43,314 nt of DNA from a bacterium (candidate division B38) B3_B38 (GCA_005223145.1 NJBL01000012.1:1-43314); one strand, 5' to 3'; counted from the first letter of the stretch, positions 1-9,165 are shown. Made by a program: numbers and translations. The notes: generated by a model from the letters alone, not told the origin.

Positions 1-2
1 CT

Positions 3-791
3 TTGGTATTAGATGGAAGCTTGATCTCCGAGAATGCTTATTTTATAAAACTCAGAGAAAAAGAATACAAAAATAAAAGCATTCAAGAGATAATCACGGA
101 GATTATGAGCTTTGCCGATTTATTCTACCTGAGCGCAAGGAAAAGCAGTTGTGTAAGAGGGGGATTTATCGCTACCAACAATAAAGAATTTTATGAAGAG
201 ATAAAGCCCTGGCTTCCAGTCTACGAAGGCTTTCTAACTTATGGAGGGATGTCTACCAAGGAGATCGAAGCTATGGCGGTAGGGCTCAGGGAGATGACCG
301 ACATAAGTGTTGCCGGCAGTGCTGCAGAACAGGTCAAATATTTTGCCGAAAAGCTCATCGAAAACGGAATTCCGGTAGTCACCCCGCCAGGCGGCTTGGC
401 TTGTCATGTCGACGCCATGATGTTCTTGCCCCATATTTCCCAATCTCAATATCCCGCCGGTGCTCTGGCTGCAGCCATTTACATCGTATCTGGTGTAAGG
501 AGCATGGAAAGAGGCACCATTTCAATGGACCGAGACAAAGACGGGAATGAGGTATTTTCAGATTTGGAATTAGCCCGGCTTGCAGTTCCCAGAAGGGTTT
601 ATACCATGTCTCACATTGAATATGTGGTTGACAGAATACACTGGCTGTACCGGCATCGGGATTTGGTTAAGGGCTTAAAATTCGTTGAGGAACCGCCAGT
701 GCTCAGGTTCTTCTTTGGAAAGTTAGAGCCCATAGATAACTGGGGAGAAAAGTTGGGTGAAGCCTTCAAGAAAGAGTTTGGCGCTCAATAA
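3..791 (+). CDS. Beta-eliminating lyase (tryptophanase / tyrosine phenol-lyase family), 3' part
   Basis: This is the C-terminal ~262 residues of a PLP-dependent carbon-carbon lyase that would split tryptophan or tyrosine into indole or phenol, pyruvate and ammonia. The reading frame is open at the left edge, so the real start lies outside; the family is usually ~460 aa. What is seen: ENAYFIK near the start, the PLP-lysine segment SARKSS (Lys47 of this fragment), the GVRSMERG segment, PRRVYT, and the family-typical ending GLKFVEEPPVLRFFFGKLEPI. Known enzymes have two adjacent lysines (SGKK/SAKK); here the first is Arg and the Schiff-base lysine is kept. I cannot decide between tryptophanase, tyrosine phenol-lyase or a relative. 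It appears to stand alone, with a 454-nt gap before hisC. Confidence 0.88.
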   Translation: MVLDGSLISENAYFIKLREKEYKNKSIQEIITEIMSFADLFYLSARKSSCVRGGFIATNNKEFYEEIKPWLPVYEGFLTYGGMSTKEIEAMAVGLREMTDISVAGSAAEQVKYFAEKLIENGIPVVTPPGGLACHVDAMMFLPHISQSQYPAGALAAAIYIVSGVRSMERGTISMDRDKDGNEVFSDLELARLAVPRRVYTMSHIEYVVDRIHWLYRHRDLVKGLKFVEEPPVLRFFFGKLEPIDNWGEKLGEAFKKEFGAQ

Positions 792-1245
792 TAAGTTGAC
801 ATCAATATGGGTGCAGCATCGGACCACATGACATCGGAATAAAAACGTAGGTCAAATATTTCTAATTGGTCACCGGTTCGAAAAACAAGGAGTGAAAGAT
901 TACCATGCTCGCCCATAGTGGTGAGGGATGGTTGATTAAGATTATAAAATCTCACACCTGTCTGGGCGGAAAAGATGTATATTGCTTCGTGATTTAGAAA
1001 TCACAAGCAATAGCAATGTTGTCGGTAGCTCCACTCCGAGCAGTCATGGAACTGAAATCTAAAATCTCTAGTGGCAGGAGCAATAATGTCAAACAGATTA
1101 GCTTCAATATAATTTTGAGACCTCAGAAGGAATTCTAACAGTATTATTTAGACAACTTTTTCTAAATGATTGTTAAATATATTGAAATTATTTGTCCCCT
1201 GTCCAGGAAGCCATGGAGGAATTAAAAAGCTTTACACCATAAAGG
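792..1245. other. 454-nt intergenic region without a gene
   Basis: No coding frame looks protein-like here. The region holds a long imperfect palindrome (981-1011, listed separately) and becomes AT-rich towards hisC. A weak promoter-like pair, TAGACA (1149-1154) and TTAAAT (1173-1178) with an 18-nt spacer, could serve hisC. No T-run terminator for the upstream lyase gene was found. Confidence 0.6.
981..1011. repeat. 14-bp imperfect palindrome / hairpin
   Basis: ATTGCTT (981-987), one unpaired C (988), GTGATTT (989-995), AG, AAATCAC (998-1004), AAGCAAT (1005-1011). The arms pair over 14 bp with a single bulge; in RNA the apex would open to a 4-nt TAGA loop. No T-run follows on either strand, so it is not a standard terminator. 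It could be an operator, a small structured RNA or a trace of a mobile repeat. Confidence 0.6.
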
Positions 1246-1254
1246 ATGGATGAT

Positions 1255-2343
1255 ATGAAAATAGAGCTTGTACCTGAGCATATTAAAAAAATAATACCCT
1301 ACCTCCCGGGCAAGCCCCTTTCAGAGGTAGAAAGGGAACTTGGATTGAAGGATGTAGTCAAGTTAGCCTCCAACGAAAACCCTTTAGGACCTTCCCCCTT
1401 AGCCATAGAAGCCATAAAAAAGCATATTAATGAAGTGAATTTGTATCCCGATAACGGGGTATATTATCTTCGGAAAAAATTGGCTTCCATATTGAATTTG
1501 TCTATGGAACAAGTCATCATAGGGAATGGAACAACTGATATATTAGGAGACATCGCCCGAACTTTCCTCGGCCCAGAAGATTACGCTATCGTTGCGGACC
1601 AGACCTTCTTAGTATACCGATTAGCGGTGCAAGCAGTAAACGGAAACCTGATCACCGTCCCCCTTAAAAACTACACCTACGACTTGCCTGCCATGGCAAA
1701 AGCTGTAACTCCTCATACCAAGCTGGTCTATATAGCCAATCCCAATAATCCGACCGGGACAATGGTAACCGGTGAAGAGTTCGACCGCTTTTTAAACTCC
1801 ATCCCCGAAGACATAGTCGTGGCTCTGGACGAGGCTTATTACGAGTATATCCAAGACCCGGCTTATCCCGATTCCTTTAAATATGTCAGAGAGGGTCGAC
1901 CGGTGATCGTTCTGAGGACTTTTTCCAAAATCTACGGCTTAGCTGGTCTGCGCATAGGCTATGCCGTCGCACCTGAAGAGCTGATCCGATACCTCATCAA
2001 GGTGAAATGTCTTTTTAATACTAGCCACTTAGCCCAGGTGGGGGCTATGGCGGCATTGGACGACCACGATTTTGTAACCAAGGGGAAAAGAGTAAACAAA
2101 GAGGGTTATCAGTTCCTCTCTGAAGAGCTCAAAAAAATAAAGGTTGAATTTATTCCCTCGGTAGGAAATTTCATCCTTCTTATTCTCCAGGAAGACCCCT
2201 ATAAGGTCTATCAGAAGCTCCTGCGGAAAGGTGTAATCGTCAGACCCATGAAGATGTGGAATCTCCCCCAGGAGCTGAGGGTCACCATCGGCACTCACCA
2301 GCAGAACCTCCGCTTCATCAAAGCCCTGAAGGAGAGCCTGTGA
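1255..2343 (+). CDS. hisC: Histidinol-phosphate aminotransferase
   Basis: PLP-dependent class I/II aminotransferase making L-histidinol phosphate from imidazole-acetol phosphate; many HisC enzymes also act on aromatic keto acids. Seen: LASNENPLGPSP near residue 40, NPNNPTGT, DEAYYEY, and the PLP lysine in TFSKIYGLAGLRIGY (Lys225 counted from this start). Length ~362 aa is normal. I chose ATG 1255 over ATG 1246 because AAAGG (1241-1245) abuts the upstream ATG but lies 9 nt before the second. It sits directly upstream of cmk and rpsA, an order seen in several phyla where hisC neighbours aromatic biosynthesis genes; no other his genes are visible, so an aromatic aminotransferase role is possible. 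Confidence 0.93.
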   Translation: MKIELVPEHIKKIIPYLPGKPLSEVERELGLKDVVKLASNENPLGPSPLAIEAIKKHINEVNLYPDNGVYYLRKKLASILNLSMEQVIIGNGTTDILGDIARTFLGPEDYAIVADQTFLVYRLAVQAVNGNLITVPLKNYTYDLPAMAKAVTPHTKLVYIANPNNPTGTMVTGEEFDRFLNSIPEDIVVALDEAYYEYIQDPAYPDSFKYVREGRPVIVLRTFSKIYGLAGLRIGYAVAPEELIRYLIKVKCLFNTSHLAQVGAMAALDDHDFVTKGKRVNKEGYQFLSEELKKIKVEFIPSVGNFILLILQEDPYKVYQKLLRKGVIVRPMKMWNLPQELRVTIGTHQQNLRFIKALKESL

Positions 2344-2345
2344 CA

Positions 2346-3053
2346 ATGGCAAGGAAAAGATTAGTAATCGCCATCGATGGTCCCTCTGCCTCGGGCAAAA
2401 GCACCATTGCAAAGCTACTATCAAAGAAGCTCGGCTATACCTACCTTGATACCGGGGCTATATATCGAGCTTTAGCATGGAAGGCGCTGCAAAGAAAAAT
2501 GGAGCTAAACTCTGAAAAGGAGATGAGCCGATTAGCCAGGCAATCATCCTTCAAATTCCACCAGCAGGGAGGTGATTATATGATTATGATTGATGGAGAG
2601 GATGTCTCGGACAAGATACGCCATCCCCAAGTGAGTGAGGCGGCATCAAAGATTTCTTCCTTCTTGGGAGTTCGACAGACCCTGGTGAAAATCCAACAAG
2701 AGATAGGAGCAAAGGGAGGAGTGGTTGCTGAGGGGAGGGATGTATGCACCAAGGTCTTTCCTGAAGCCGATTTTAAATTCTATCTGGATGCCTCCCTTGC
2801 TGAAAGAGCCCATAGGCGTTATCTCGAGCTTAAAGAACATGGCATCATCGTCTCCGAGGAAAAAGTCAAAGAAGATATCCAGCGTCGGGACAGGAGCGAT
2901 TCCCAGCGTACTCACTCCCCTCTTATCAGATGTGAAGAGTCCATTTACATTGACACTACCGACCTCACTATAGAGGAGGTCTTAAACTTTACATTAGAGA
3001 AGATTAAATTTAGAGAAGGAGACTTTTTATCCTTGACAACGACTAAAAATTGA
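2346..3053 (+). CDS. cmk: Cytidylate kinase
   Basis: Phosphorylates CMP/dCMP to the diphosphate using ATP. Seen: P-loop GPSASGKST near the N-terminus, YLDTGAIYRA (CMP-binding region), GRDVCTKVFPEADFKFYL, and the lid RDRSDSQRTHSPL. The 235-aa product is the usual size. Start ATG 2346 is preceded by AAGGAGAG (2329-2336) inside the end of hisC; GTG 2340 overlapping the hisC stop is an alternative. A longer upstream frame would overlap hisC by ~90 nt and is not needed. Gene order hisC-cmk-rpsA suggests co-transcription with hisC, while the rpsA promoter lies over the end of this gene. Confidence 0.95.
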   Translation: MARKRLVIAIDGPSASGKSTIAKLLSKKLGYTYLDTGAIYRALAWKALQRKMELNSEKEMSRLARQSSFKFHQQGGDYMIMIDGEDVSDKIRHPQVSEAASKISSFLGVRQTLVKIQQEIGAKGGVVAEGRDVCTKVFPEADFKFYLDASLAERAHRRYLELKEHGIIVSEEKVKEDIQRRDRSDSQRTHSPLIRCEESIYIDTTDLTIEEVLNFTLEKIKFREGDFLSLTTTKN

Positions 3054-3060
3054 GTATAAT
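3033..3060 (+). promoter_or_regulatory. Sigma-70-type promoter for rpsA
   Basis: Perfect TTGACA (3033-3038), 16-nt spacer, perfect TATAAT (3055-3060). It overlaps the last codons and stop of cmk and faces rpsA, giving a leader of about 100 nt. Confidence 0.85.
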
Positions 3061-3087
3061 CAATGGTTATATTAATATTATATATAC

Positions 3088-3112
3088 ATATGCCTACAGA
3101 GGCGTATTTTTA
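3088..3112 (+). terminator. Terminator-like hairpin in the rpsA leader (possible attenuator)
   Basis: ATATGCCT (3088-3095), loop ACAG, AGGCGTAT (3100-3107): an 8-bp stem with one G-U pair, followed by TTTTA. It lies ~20-40 nt after the predicted transcription start, before the rpsA ribosome-binding site GGAGG (3151-3155). It could damp transcription from the strong promoter; sequence alone does not show that it terminates. Confidence 0.4.
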
Positions 3113-3166
3113 TAGTCCGAGGGAATCGCTTCGGAATAATACCAAAATAAGGAGGTAATTAATCTA

Positions 3167-5005
3167 ATGATGGACGAAGAGGTCCCCAAAGAAAAACTTA
3201 AAACCGAGGAGGAGAAAAAGGGGGATAAAGACCCTTCCGATACCCAGGGGGACGACCCTTCCCCCGAGCTTACAGAGGAAAAATTAGAAGAGCTCAACCC
3301 CGAACAATTAGCCGATCTCTACAATAAGAGCTTTCGGAGCTTTTCTGAAGGGGAGATTATCGAAGGAATCGTAATCAAGGTATCCAGTAGTGGGATTCTG
3401 GTAGATATAGGATACAAGTCTGATGCTCTGGTTCCCCTCCAAGAATTTAAAGACAGCGATGGTAACATAACTATAAAACCCGGTGACAAGGTGAACCTGC
3501 TCTTTGAATATGTTGAGAATATGGAAGGTTATCTGGTTCTCTCCAAGGAAAAGGCAGAGAAGATGAAGGTCTGGGACCAGATTGAAAAAGCCTATTGGGA
3601 AAATAGCGTGGTCACCGGAAGGGTCATCGAGCGGATAAAAGGGGGCTTGACTGTGGATATCGGAGTGAAAGCCTTCCTCCCAGGCTCCCAGGTTGATGTG
3701 CGACCGGTAAGAAATCTCGATACCTTAAGAGGTAAAGAGTTCGAAATGAAGGTTATCAAGCTCAATAAAAGACGGGGGAACATTGTTCTTTCCAGAAAGG
3801 TAGTTCTCGAAGAGGAAAACCGACAAAAAAGAGAAAAGCTGCTCTCTTCTCTAAAGGAGGGAAAGATAATCAAGGGCATTGTCAAAAACATCACCGAATA
3901 CGGCGCCTTTATAGACCTTGGGGGTATTGATGGGCTGCTCCACATAACCGATATGTCCTGGGGGAGGGTTAACCATCCCTCGGAGCTATTTGTAATCGGT
4001 GACGAGGTTGAGGTGGTGGTCTTAAAATTCGACCGGGATAGCAACAGGGTCTCCTTAGGCTACAAGCAGAAAGCCCCTGACCCCTGGCTCAAGGCAGAGG
4101 AGAAATACTCAGTTGGCTCCAGGGTGCGCGGGAAGGTGGTGAGCCTTACCGATTACGGCGCCTTCATCGAGCTGGAAGAAGGTATCGAGGGGTTAATCCA
4201 CATCTCCGAGATGTCCTGGAACAAACGGGTAAAACACCCCTCCCGGATAGTGTCCATAGGAGACACTGTGGAAGCTGTGGTGCTCCACATCGACCAATCC
4301 TTGCGCCGGATCTCCCTGGGACTTAAGCAAACCGAGCCTAATCCCTGGAAGTTGATTGAAGAGAAGTATAGTATAGGATCAGTAATAAAAGGCAGGATCA
4401 GAAATCTTACCGATTTTGGGGCTTTCGTAGAAGTGGAAGAGGGAATTGATGGGTTAATACATATCTCCGATATGTCCTGGACTAAACGCATAAAACATCC
4501 CTCCGAGATGCTTAAGAAAGGGGATGTAGCAGAGGCGGTAATTTTAAACATTGATGCAGAAAACCAGAGGCTATCGCTGGGGCTGAAGCAAATGACCCCC
4601 AATGTCTGGGAGGAGTTCTTCAAGAAACACCGGGTGGGAGATGTGCTTACAGGCAAAATTGTCAGCATTACTAACTTCGGAGCCTTTGTCGAGCTGGCCC
4701 CGGGAGTCGAAGGACTGATCCATGTCTCCGAATTAGATAAAGAGCGTCTCACCGACCCCAAGCAGAAATACCAGGTTGGGGAAACCTTGACCCTGAAGAT
4801 AGTTAAACTCGATCCCCAGGAAAGGAAGATTGGCTTGAGCCTGACCGCTTACTTGGCTGACAAAGAAAAAGTGGATATCGAAAAATTCGCCCCAGAAAGG
4901 GGTGGGGTGATTATCGGTGATATTATAGACAAAAAGACCCTTAGCCAGCTTGAAAAGTCTAAAAGAAAACACAAAAAATCTGCTTCACCGTCCACAGAAA
5001 AATGA
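3167..5005 (+). CDS. rpsA: 30S ribosomal protein S1
   Basis: RNA-binding ribosomal protein with six S1/OB-fold domains, 612 aa, which holds mRNA on the 30S subunit. Domains begin at about the segments GEIIEGIVIKV, NSVVTGRVIERI, GKIIKGIVKNI, GSRVRGKVVSL, GSVIKGRIRNL and GDVLTGKIVSI; domains 3-6 carry the strong YGAF(I/V)(D/E)L...GL(I/L)H(I/V)(S/T) pattern. An acidic, lysine- and glutamate-rich tail of ~45 residues precedes domain 1, and a basic tail ends the protein. GGAGG at 3151-3155 sits 11 nt before ATG 3167; ATG 3170 is an equally possible start. Confidence 0.96.
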   Translation: MMDEEVPKEKLKTEEEKKGDKDPSDTQGDDPSPELTEEKLEELNPEQLADLYNKSFRSFSEGEIIEGIVIKVSSSGILVDIGYKSDALVPLQEFKDSDGNITIKPGDKVNLLFEYVENMEGYLVLSKEKAEKMKVWDQIEKAYWENSVVTGRVIERIKGGLTVDIGVKAFLPGSQVDVRPVRNLDTLRGKEFEMKVIKLNKRRGNIVLSRKVVLEEENRQKREKLLSSLKEGKIIKGIVKNITEYGAFIDLGGIDGLLHITDMSWGRVNHPSELFVIGDEVEVVVLKFDRDSNRVSLGYKQKAPDPWLKAEEKYSVGSRVRGKVVSLTDYGAFIELEEGIEGLIHISEMSWNKRVKHPSRIVSIGDTVEAVVLHIDQSLRRISLGLKQTEPNPWKLIEEKYSIGSVIKGRIRNLTDFGAFVEVEEGIDGLIHISDMSWTKRIKHPSEMLKKGDVAEAVILNIDAENQRLSLGLKQMTPNVWEEFFKKHRVGDVLTGKIVSITNFGAFVELAPGVEGLIHVSELDKERLTDPKQKYQVGETLTLKIVKLDPQERKIGLSLTAYLADKEKVDIEKFAPERGGVIIGDIIDKKTLSQLEKSKRKHKKSASPSTEK

Positions 5006-5064
5006 GCGCCCCGTGGGCATCTCCGTTGCTAACATAGCAAAAGAGCGCTTAATGATTTCTTTTT
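5005..5064 (+). terminator. Possible composite terminator after rpsA
   Basis: Outer arms AGCGC (5005-5009) and GCGCT (5045-5049) enclose a second stem TTGCT (5026-5030) / AGCAA (5036-5040) with loop AACAT. A T-rich run TTTCTTTTT follows (5056-5064). The outer loop is long, so this is weaker than a classical hairpin. Confidence 0.35.
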
Positions 5065-5158
5065 AATCCCCTTAAGAAAAATGGGCAAAAGTCTTAAGCA
5101 ATAAAAAGGTATGGGGAATTTTGTTTAATTCAATACATCATAAAAGGAGTGAAAAAAG

Positions 5159-5434
5159 ATGACCAAAGCGGAATTGATTGCCGAGGTGGCTAAGGCTGCC
5201 GATTTGCCGAAGAAAGATTCCGAAGTCATAGTTAGCACAGTCCTTCAAAGCATCATCGACGCCCTGCATCGAGGTGAGAAGATTGAACTCCGAGGCTTTG
5301 GCAGCTTCCGGCTCCGTAACAGAAGGGCTCGTATGGGTCGAAACCCCAAAACGGGGGAAAGGGTGCAGGTGCCTGCTAAGCGGATACCTTATTTCAAGCC
5401 GGGTAGAGAACTGAAGGAACTGATCAACCAATAG
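5159..5434 (+). CDS. HU/IHF-family DNA-binding protein
   Basis: Small nucleoid protein of 91 aa that bends DNA as a dimer. Seen: MTKAELI start, GFGSF (about residues 46-50), and the DNA-contacting arm RNPKTGE followed by KRIPYFKPGRELK. A conserved proline in the arm region and overall length fit the family. The sequence shares features of both HU and IHF beta, and the subclass cannot be fixed. AAAAGGAG lies ~9 nt before the ATG. Its position after rpsA recalls the rpsA-ihfB order of proteobacteria, which slightly favours an IHF-like role. Confidence 0.93.
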   Translation: MTKAELIAEVAKAADLPKKDSEVIVSTVLQSIIDALHRGEKIELRGFGSFRLRNRRARMGRNPKTGERVQVPAKRIPYFKPGRELKELINQ

Positions 5435-5475
5435 CAGCTGAAGCCTTCTACCTTGGTTATGGGGACATCTTCAAG

Positions 5476-5958
5476 ATGAAAAGGCTCTACTCTCCCTGGA
5501 GATATGCTTATGTGACATCTCACAAATCAGGGGGAATATGTATCTTTTGCAAGGCTCTATCCCTAAGCAGTGACGAAGAGGGGCTTATGCTCTACCGCGG
5601 CAAGCAGAGTTTTATTATATTGAACGCCTTCCCTTATAACAACGGTCATCTGATGATAGCTCCCTATTCCCATACATCCTCCTTCGAAAAATCTAACACT
5701 GAGTTGACCACCGAACTTGCTCAGCTAATGCAAAAGTGCATCAAAGTTCTCTCCTTAGTCTATAAACCCGACGGATTTAACATCGGACTAAACCTGGGGG
5801 AGGTGGCTGGAGCAGGGGTAACCGACCATTACCACTGGCATATTGTCCCTCGATGGAACGGTGATACCAGTTTCATGACCACAGTAAGTGAAACAAGGGT
5901 TATACCTGAAGACCCTCAAAGCACTTATAAGAAGCTAAAGCCCCACTTCCAAGATTAA
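5476..5958 (+). CDS. HIT-family hydrolase (Ap4A phosphorylase-like)
   Basis: Nucleotide-binding protein of the histidine-triad family, 160 aa. The triad is HYHWHIV with His118, His120 (nucleophile) and His122. The N-terminus SPWRYAYV followed by a CIFC pair (Cys22, Cys25) matches the subgroup related to mycobacterial Rv2613c, a diadenosine tetraphosphate phosphorylase; that assignment is by resemblance only. It follows the HU gene by ~40 nt and may be co-transcribed. No strong ribosome-binding site: GGGG lies ~11 nt before ATG. Confidence 0.88.
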   Translation: MKRLYSPWRYAYVTSHKSGGICIFCKALSLSSDEEGLMLYRGKQSFIILNAFPYNNGHLMIAPYSHTSSFEKSNTELTTELAQLMQKCIKVLSLVYKPDGFNIGLNLGEVAGAGVTDHYHWHIVPRWNGDTSFMTTVSETRVIPEDPQSTYKKLKPHFQD

Positions 5959-6103
5959 AATGCACCCAGGGGAAACTTATTCTTCCCCGCAATTCCCCTT
6001 TCCCTATCAGGAGGGGCGAGGTTATCCAAAGAGGAAAACCTGCGTCATATAAAACAACAGGATGAGCGTTTTGATTCCATAAATATTTGGAGAGGAGTGT
6101 GCC

Positions 6104-7243
6104 ATGGATTTCCAACTTTCTGAAGAACAACTGATGGTAAGGCAAACAGCCAGAGAATTTGCAGAAAAGGAGATCAAACCCCGGGCGGCAGAGTTTGATG
6201 CCACCGGTGAATTCCCCGTGGAGGTAATCAAAAAATTAGCCAAGTTAAACTTCCTCGGCATCACCATCCCCGAAGAGCATGGCGGAGGAGGACTGGATGC
6301 TATCTCCTATGCTATTATCATTGAGGAAATCTCCCGGGCTTGCGCCTCAACCGGGGTGATATTGTCGGTTAACAACTCACTGGTTTGCGAACCGATTTTA
6401 AAATATGGCACGGATTTTCAGAAGAAAAAATATTTACCCGACCTTGCTTCAGGAGAGAAGTTAGGCTGTTTTGCCCTCACAGAGCCCGAGGCGGGCTCCG
6501 ATGCCTCCAATCTGAAGACCACCGCAGTCCCGAAGGGTGACCATTATGTCCTCAACGGAAACAAGCTGTTTATTACCAATGGTAAAGTGGCGGATGTGGC
6601 TCTGGTCTTTGCTATGACCGACAAGTCCTTGGGATATAAAGGGATAAGTGTTTTCATTGTGGAGCGGCAGTTTCCTGGCTATTCTATCGGTAAGATTCAG
6701 CAGAAGTTAGGGATCAATGCCTCGGGTCAATGCGAGCTTTACTTTGAAGACTGCCCGGTTCCCAAAGAGAACCTCCTTGGGGAAGAGGGGGGAGGCTTTA
6801 AGATCGCTCTGGTTACCCTCGACGGAGGGAGGATAGGGATAGCCGCCCAGGCGGTGGGGATTGCCCAGGCTTGCCTCGATGAGTGCCTGAAATACTCAAA
6901 AGAGAGGGTTCAGTTCGGACAGCCGATTGCCAAATTCCAGGCTATCCAATGGATGTTAGCGGATATGTCTACCGAAATCGAGGCTGCCCGACTGCTAACA
7001 TATCGAGCTGCCTTTCTCATGGACAAAGGGGAAAGATATTCGTCCCAGGCATCTATGGCAAAGCTCTTCGCTTCGGAAACCGCTATGAAAGCCACCACTA
7101 AAGGGATTCAAATCCACGGCGGATACGGCTATATGAAGGAATACCCGATGGAGAGGTTTTTCCGCGATGCTAAGGTGACCGAGATTTACGAAGGAACCAA
7201 CGAGATTCAGCGTATCGTCATTGCCAGCAGTATCCTTAAGTAA
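6104..7243 (+). CDS. Acyl-CoA dehydrogenase (short-chain type)
   Basis: FAD enzyme introducing the alpha,beta double bond into acyl-CoAs and passing electrons to electron-transfer flavoprotein. Seen over 379 aa: first signature FALTEPEAGSDAS, the FAD/tetramer segment RVQFGQPIAKFQAIQ, second signature GGYGYMKEYPMERFFRDAK, and the catalytic glutamate Glu363 in YEGTNE. The placement of the Glu is that of butyryl-CoA/short-chain enzymes rather than isovaleryl or long-chain types. GGAGAGGAG precedes ATG by ~6 nt. EtfB and EtfA are encoded at 18421 and 20422, and methylmalonyl-CoA mutase follows immediately, suggesting use in propionate-yielding or branched-chain acyl-CoA oxidation. Confidence 0.94.
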   Translation: MDFQLSEEQLMVRQTAREFAEKEIKPRAAEFDATGEFPVEVIKKLAKLNFLGITIPEEHGGGGLDAISYAIIIEEISRACASTGVILSVNNSLVCEPILKYGTDFQKKKYLPDLASGEKLGCFALTEPEAGSDASNLKTTAVPKGDHYVLNGNKLFITNGKVADVALVFAMTDKSLGYKGISVFIVERQFPGYSIGKIQQKLGINASGQCELYFEDCPVPKENLLGEEGGGFKIALVTLDGGRIGIAAQAVGIAQACLDECLKYSKERVQFGQPIAKFQAIQWMLADMSTEIEAARLLTYRAAFLMDKGERYSSQASMAKLFASETAMKATTKGIQIHGGYGYMKEYPMERFFRDAKVTEIYEGTNEIQRIVIASSILK

Positions 7244-7343
7244 GTTCCCCCCCTTATGTGGATCGCTTCCCACCATCTTAAGGGAAGGGCTCTTTCTACG
7301 GCAAAAAGGAAATGTCCTACGAGATGCAGAGGCACAAATTTTG

Positions 7344-7352
7344 TGGTATAAT
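7344..7352 (+). promoter_or_regulatory. Extended -10 promoter before the mutase genes
   Basis: TGG directly followed by TATAAT (7347-7352) gives a TGn-TATAAT extended -10 element; no good -35 is visible. It lies ~65 nt before the mutase start in the gap after the acyl-CoA dehydrogenase gene. Confidence 0.55.
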
Positions 7353-7417
7353 TACCCTATCAAAATTCGTATTATCAGAGAATTTTTAGGCGACCTTCAT
7401 ATTAAAAGGGTTTGAAG

Positions 7418-9085
7418 ATGAACGATAGGATAAAAAAGGAAAAAGAACGCTGGAAAAATAAGATGGTAGATTCTGCTGTCAAGCGACATCTTGAGCGGAA
7501 AGAGCTTTTCACCACCGTATCCGGCAAACCGATAAAAGACCTCTATACCCCAGCTGATATACCAGAAATTGACTATCTAAAAAAGCTATCCTTCCCCGGG
7601 ATGTATCCTTTTACCAGAGGGATTAAAGCTACCATGTATCGGGGTAGGTTATGGACAATGCGGCAATTCTCAGGCTTCGCTACCGCAGAGGAGTCCAATC
7701 GACGCTACCGACTCCTGCTGGAAAGAGGGCAGACAGGCTTAAGCGTAGCCTTTGACTTGCCGACCCTTATGGGATACGATTCGGACCATCTCCTTGCCAT
7801 AGGCGAGGTGGGCAAATGCGGAGTGGCGGTGGATTCTCTCCAGGACATGGAGACCCTCTTTGATGGTATCCCCCTTGGCAAGGTCACTACCTCTATGACT
7901 ATAAATGCTCCCGCAGCTATTCTTCTGGCGATGTATATCGCCGTAGCAGAAAAGCAGGGGGTTAAGCCCGACCACATTGGGGGGACTGTGCAGAATGACA
8001 TATTGAAGGAATACATCGCCCAGAAGGAGTGGATCTTCCCTCCCCTGCCCTCCATGAGAATCATCACCGATATGTTCGCCTACTGCTCAAAGGAGATTCC
8101 TCGCTGGAATACCATAAGCATCAGCGGTTACCACATCAGAGAGGCAGGAGCTACCGCCGTTCAGGAGCTTGCCTTTACCCTGGCTGATGGGATTGCTTAT
8201 GCGCAGGCGGGTATAGACGCTGGCTTGGAAATAGATGAGTTCGCCCCACGCCTATCCTTCTTCTTCAACTCTCATAACGACCTCTTTGAAGAGGTAGCCA
8301 AATTTCGGGCTGCCCGCCGCATCTGGGCTAAGGTGATGAAAGAGAGGTTTAAGGCGAAAAAAGAGCGCTCCTGGTGGCTGCGGTTCCACACCCAGACAGC
8401 CGGCTGCAGCCTCACCGCCCAGCAAATTGAGAATAATATTGTAAGAGTCACCATTCAGGCTCTGGCAGGCATTCTGGGGGGAACGCAATCCCTCCACACC
8501 AATTCCAAGGATGAAGCCTTAGCCGTCCCCGCTGAGGAGGCAGCTACCACTGCCCTACGCACCCAGCAGATTTTGGCATACGAGAGCGGGGTTGTTAACA
8601 CCATCGACCCCTTAGGGGGTTCTTATTTTGTGGAGAAATTGACCGATGAGATGGAAGAGGAAGCCTGGGGTTACATCAACAAGATAGACGAGATGGGGGG
8701 TATGATAGCAGCTATTGAAAGGGGATTCCCTCAGAAGGAGATAATGGAGGCTGCCTACCGCTATCAGCAGGCAATAGAAAAGAAGGAGAAGATCATAGTA
8801 GGAGTCAACGAGTTTCTGATGGAAGAGGAGGAGCAACCCCCGTTCCTAATGATCGACTCCGAGGTCGAGCGCGCTAAGCAGATAAAGAAGCTTCAAGCCC
8901 TTCGGAGCAAACGCAATAACTCCAAGGTGAAAGAGTGCCTCAAGCGGCTCCGTTTAGCTGCCCGAGGAAAAGAAAACTTGATGCCTTTTATATTGGAAAG
9001 CGTCAAAGCCTATGCCTTTTTAGGAGAGATAGTGGATGTCCTTCGGGAAGAATTTGGCGAGTATCAGGAACCTTCCGTCTTCTAA
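7418..9085 (+). CDS. Methylmalonyl-CoA mutase, large (catalytic) subunit
   Basis: Catalytic TIM-barrel half of adenosylcobalamin-dependent methylmalonyl-CoA mutase, 555 aa; interconverts (R)-methylmalonyl-CoA and succinyl-CoA. The C-terminal B12 domain is absent and supplied by the next gene. Residues distinguishing methylmalonyl- from isobutyryl-CoA mutase are of the methylmalonyl kind: Tyr74 in ATMYRG and Arg214 in PSMRII (isobutyryl enzymes carry Phe and Gln). His239 in [10 protein letters not shown] is the catalytic histidine. [20 protein letters not shown] and [10 protein letters not shown] are also typical. ATG 7418 is favoured over TTG 7412 because AAAAGGG lies ~8 nt upstream of it. 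No MeaB-type GTPase or epimerase is in the window. Confidence 0.95.
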   Translation: MNDRIKKEKERWKNKMVDSAVKRHLERKELFTTVSGKPIKDLYTPADIPEIDYLKKLSFPGMYPFTRGIKATMYRGRLWTMRQFSGFATAEESNRRYRLLLERGQTGLSVAFDLPTLMGYDSDHLLAIGEVGKCGVAVDSLQDMETLFDGIPLGKVTTSMTINAPAAILLAMYIAVAEKQGVKPDHIGGTVQNDILKEYIAQKEWIFPPLPSMRIITDMFAYCSKEIPRWNTISISGYHIREAGATAVQELAFTLADGIAYAQAGIDAGLEIDEFAPRLSFFFNSHNDLFEEVAKFRAARRIWAKVMKERFKAKKERSWWLRFHTQTAGCSLTAQQIENNIVRVTIQALAGILGGTQSLHTNSKDEALAVPAEEAATTALRTQQILAYESGVVNTIDPLGGSYFVEKLTDEMEEEAWGYINKIDEMGGMIAAIERGFPQKEIMEAAYRYQQAIEKKEKIIVGVNEFLMEEEEQPPFLMIDSEVERAKQIKKLQALRSKRNNSKVKECLKRLRLAARGKENLMPFILESVKAYAFLGEIVDVLREEFGEYQEPSVF

Positions 9086-9165
9086 GACGCCCTTATTCAT
9101 AGCTTTTTCCTGAAAGCAGCTAAAAGGAGCCTTTAACGGTTTGATTAAATTTAAGGTTTATATAT

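Noticed and set aside
868-885. GGTTCGAA resembling a tRNA T-loop
   Set aside because: No matching acceptor, D-arm or anticodon stem could be folded around it.
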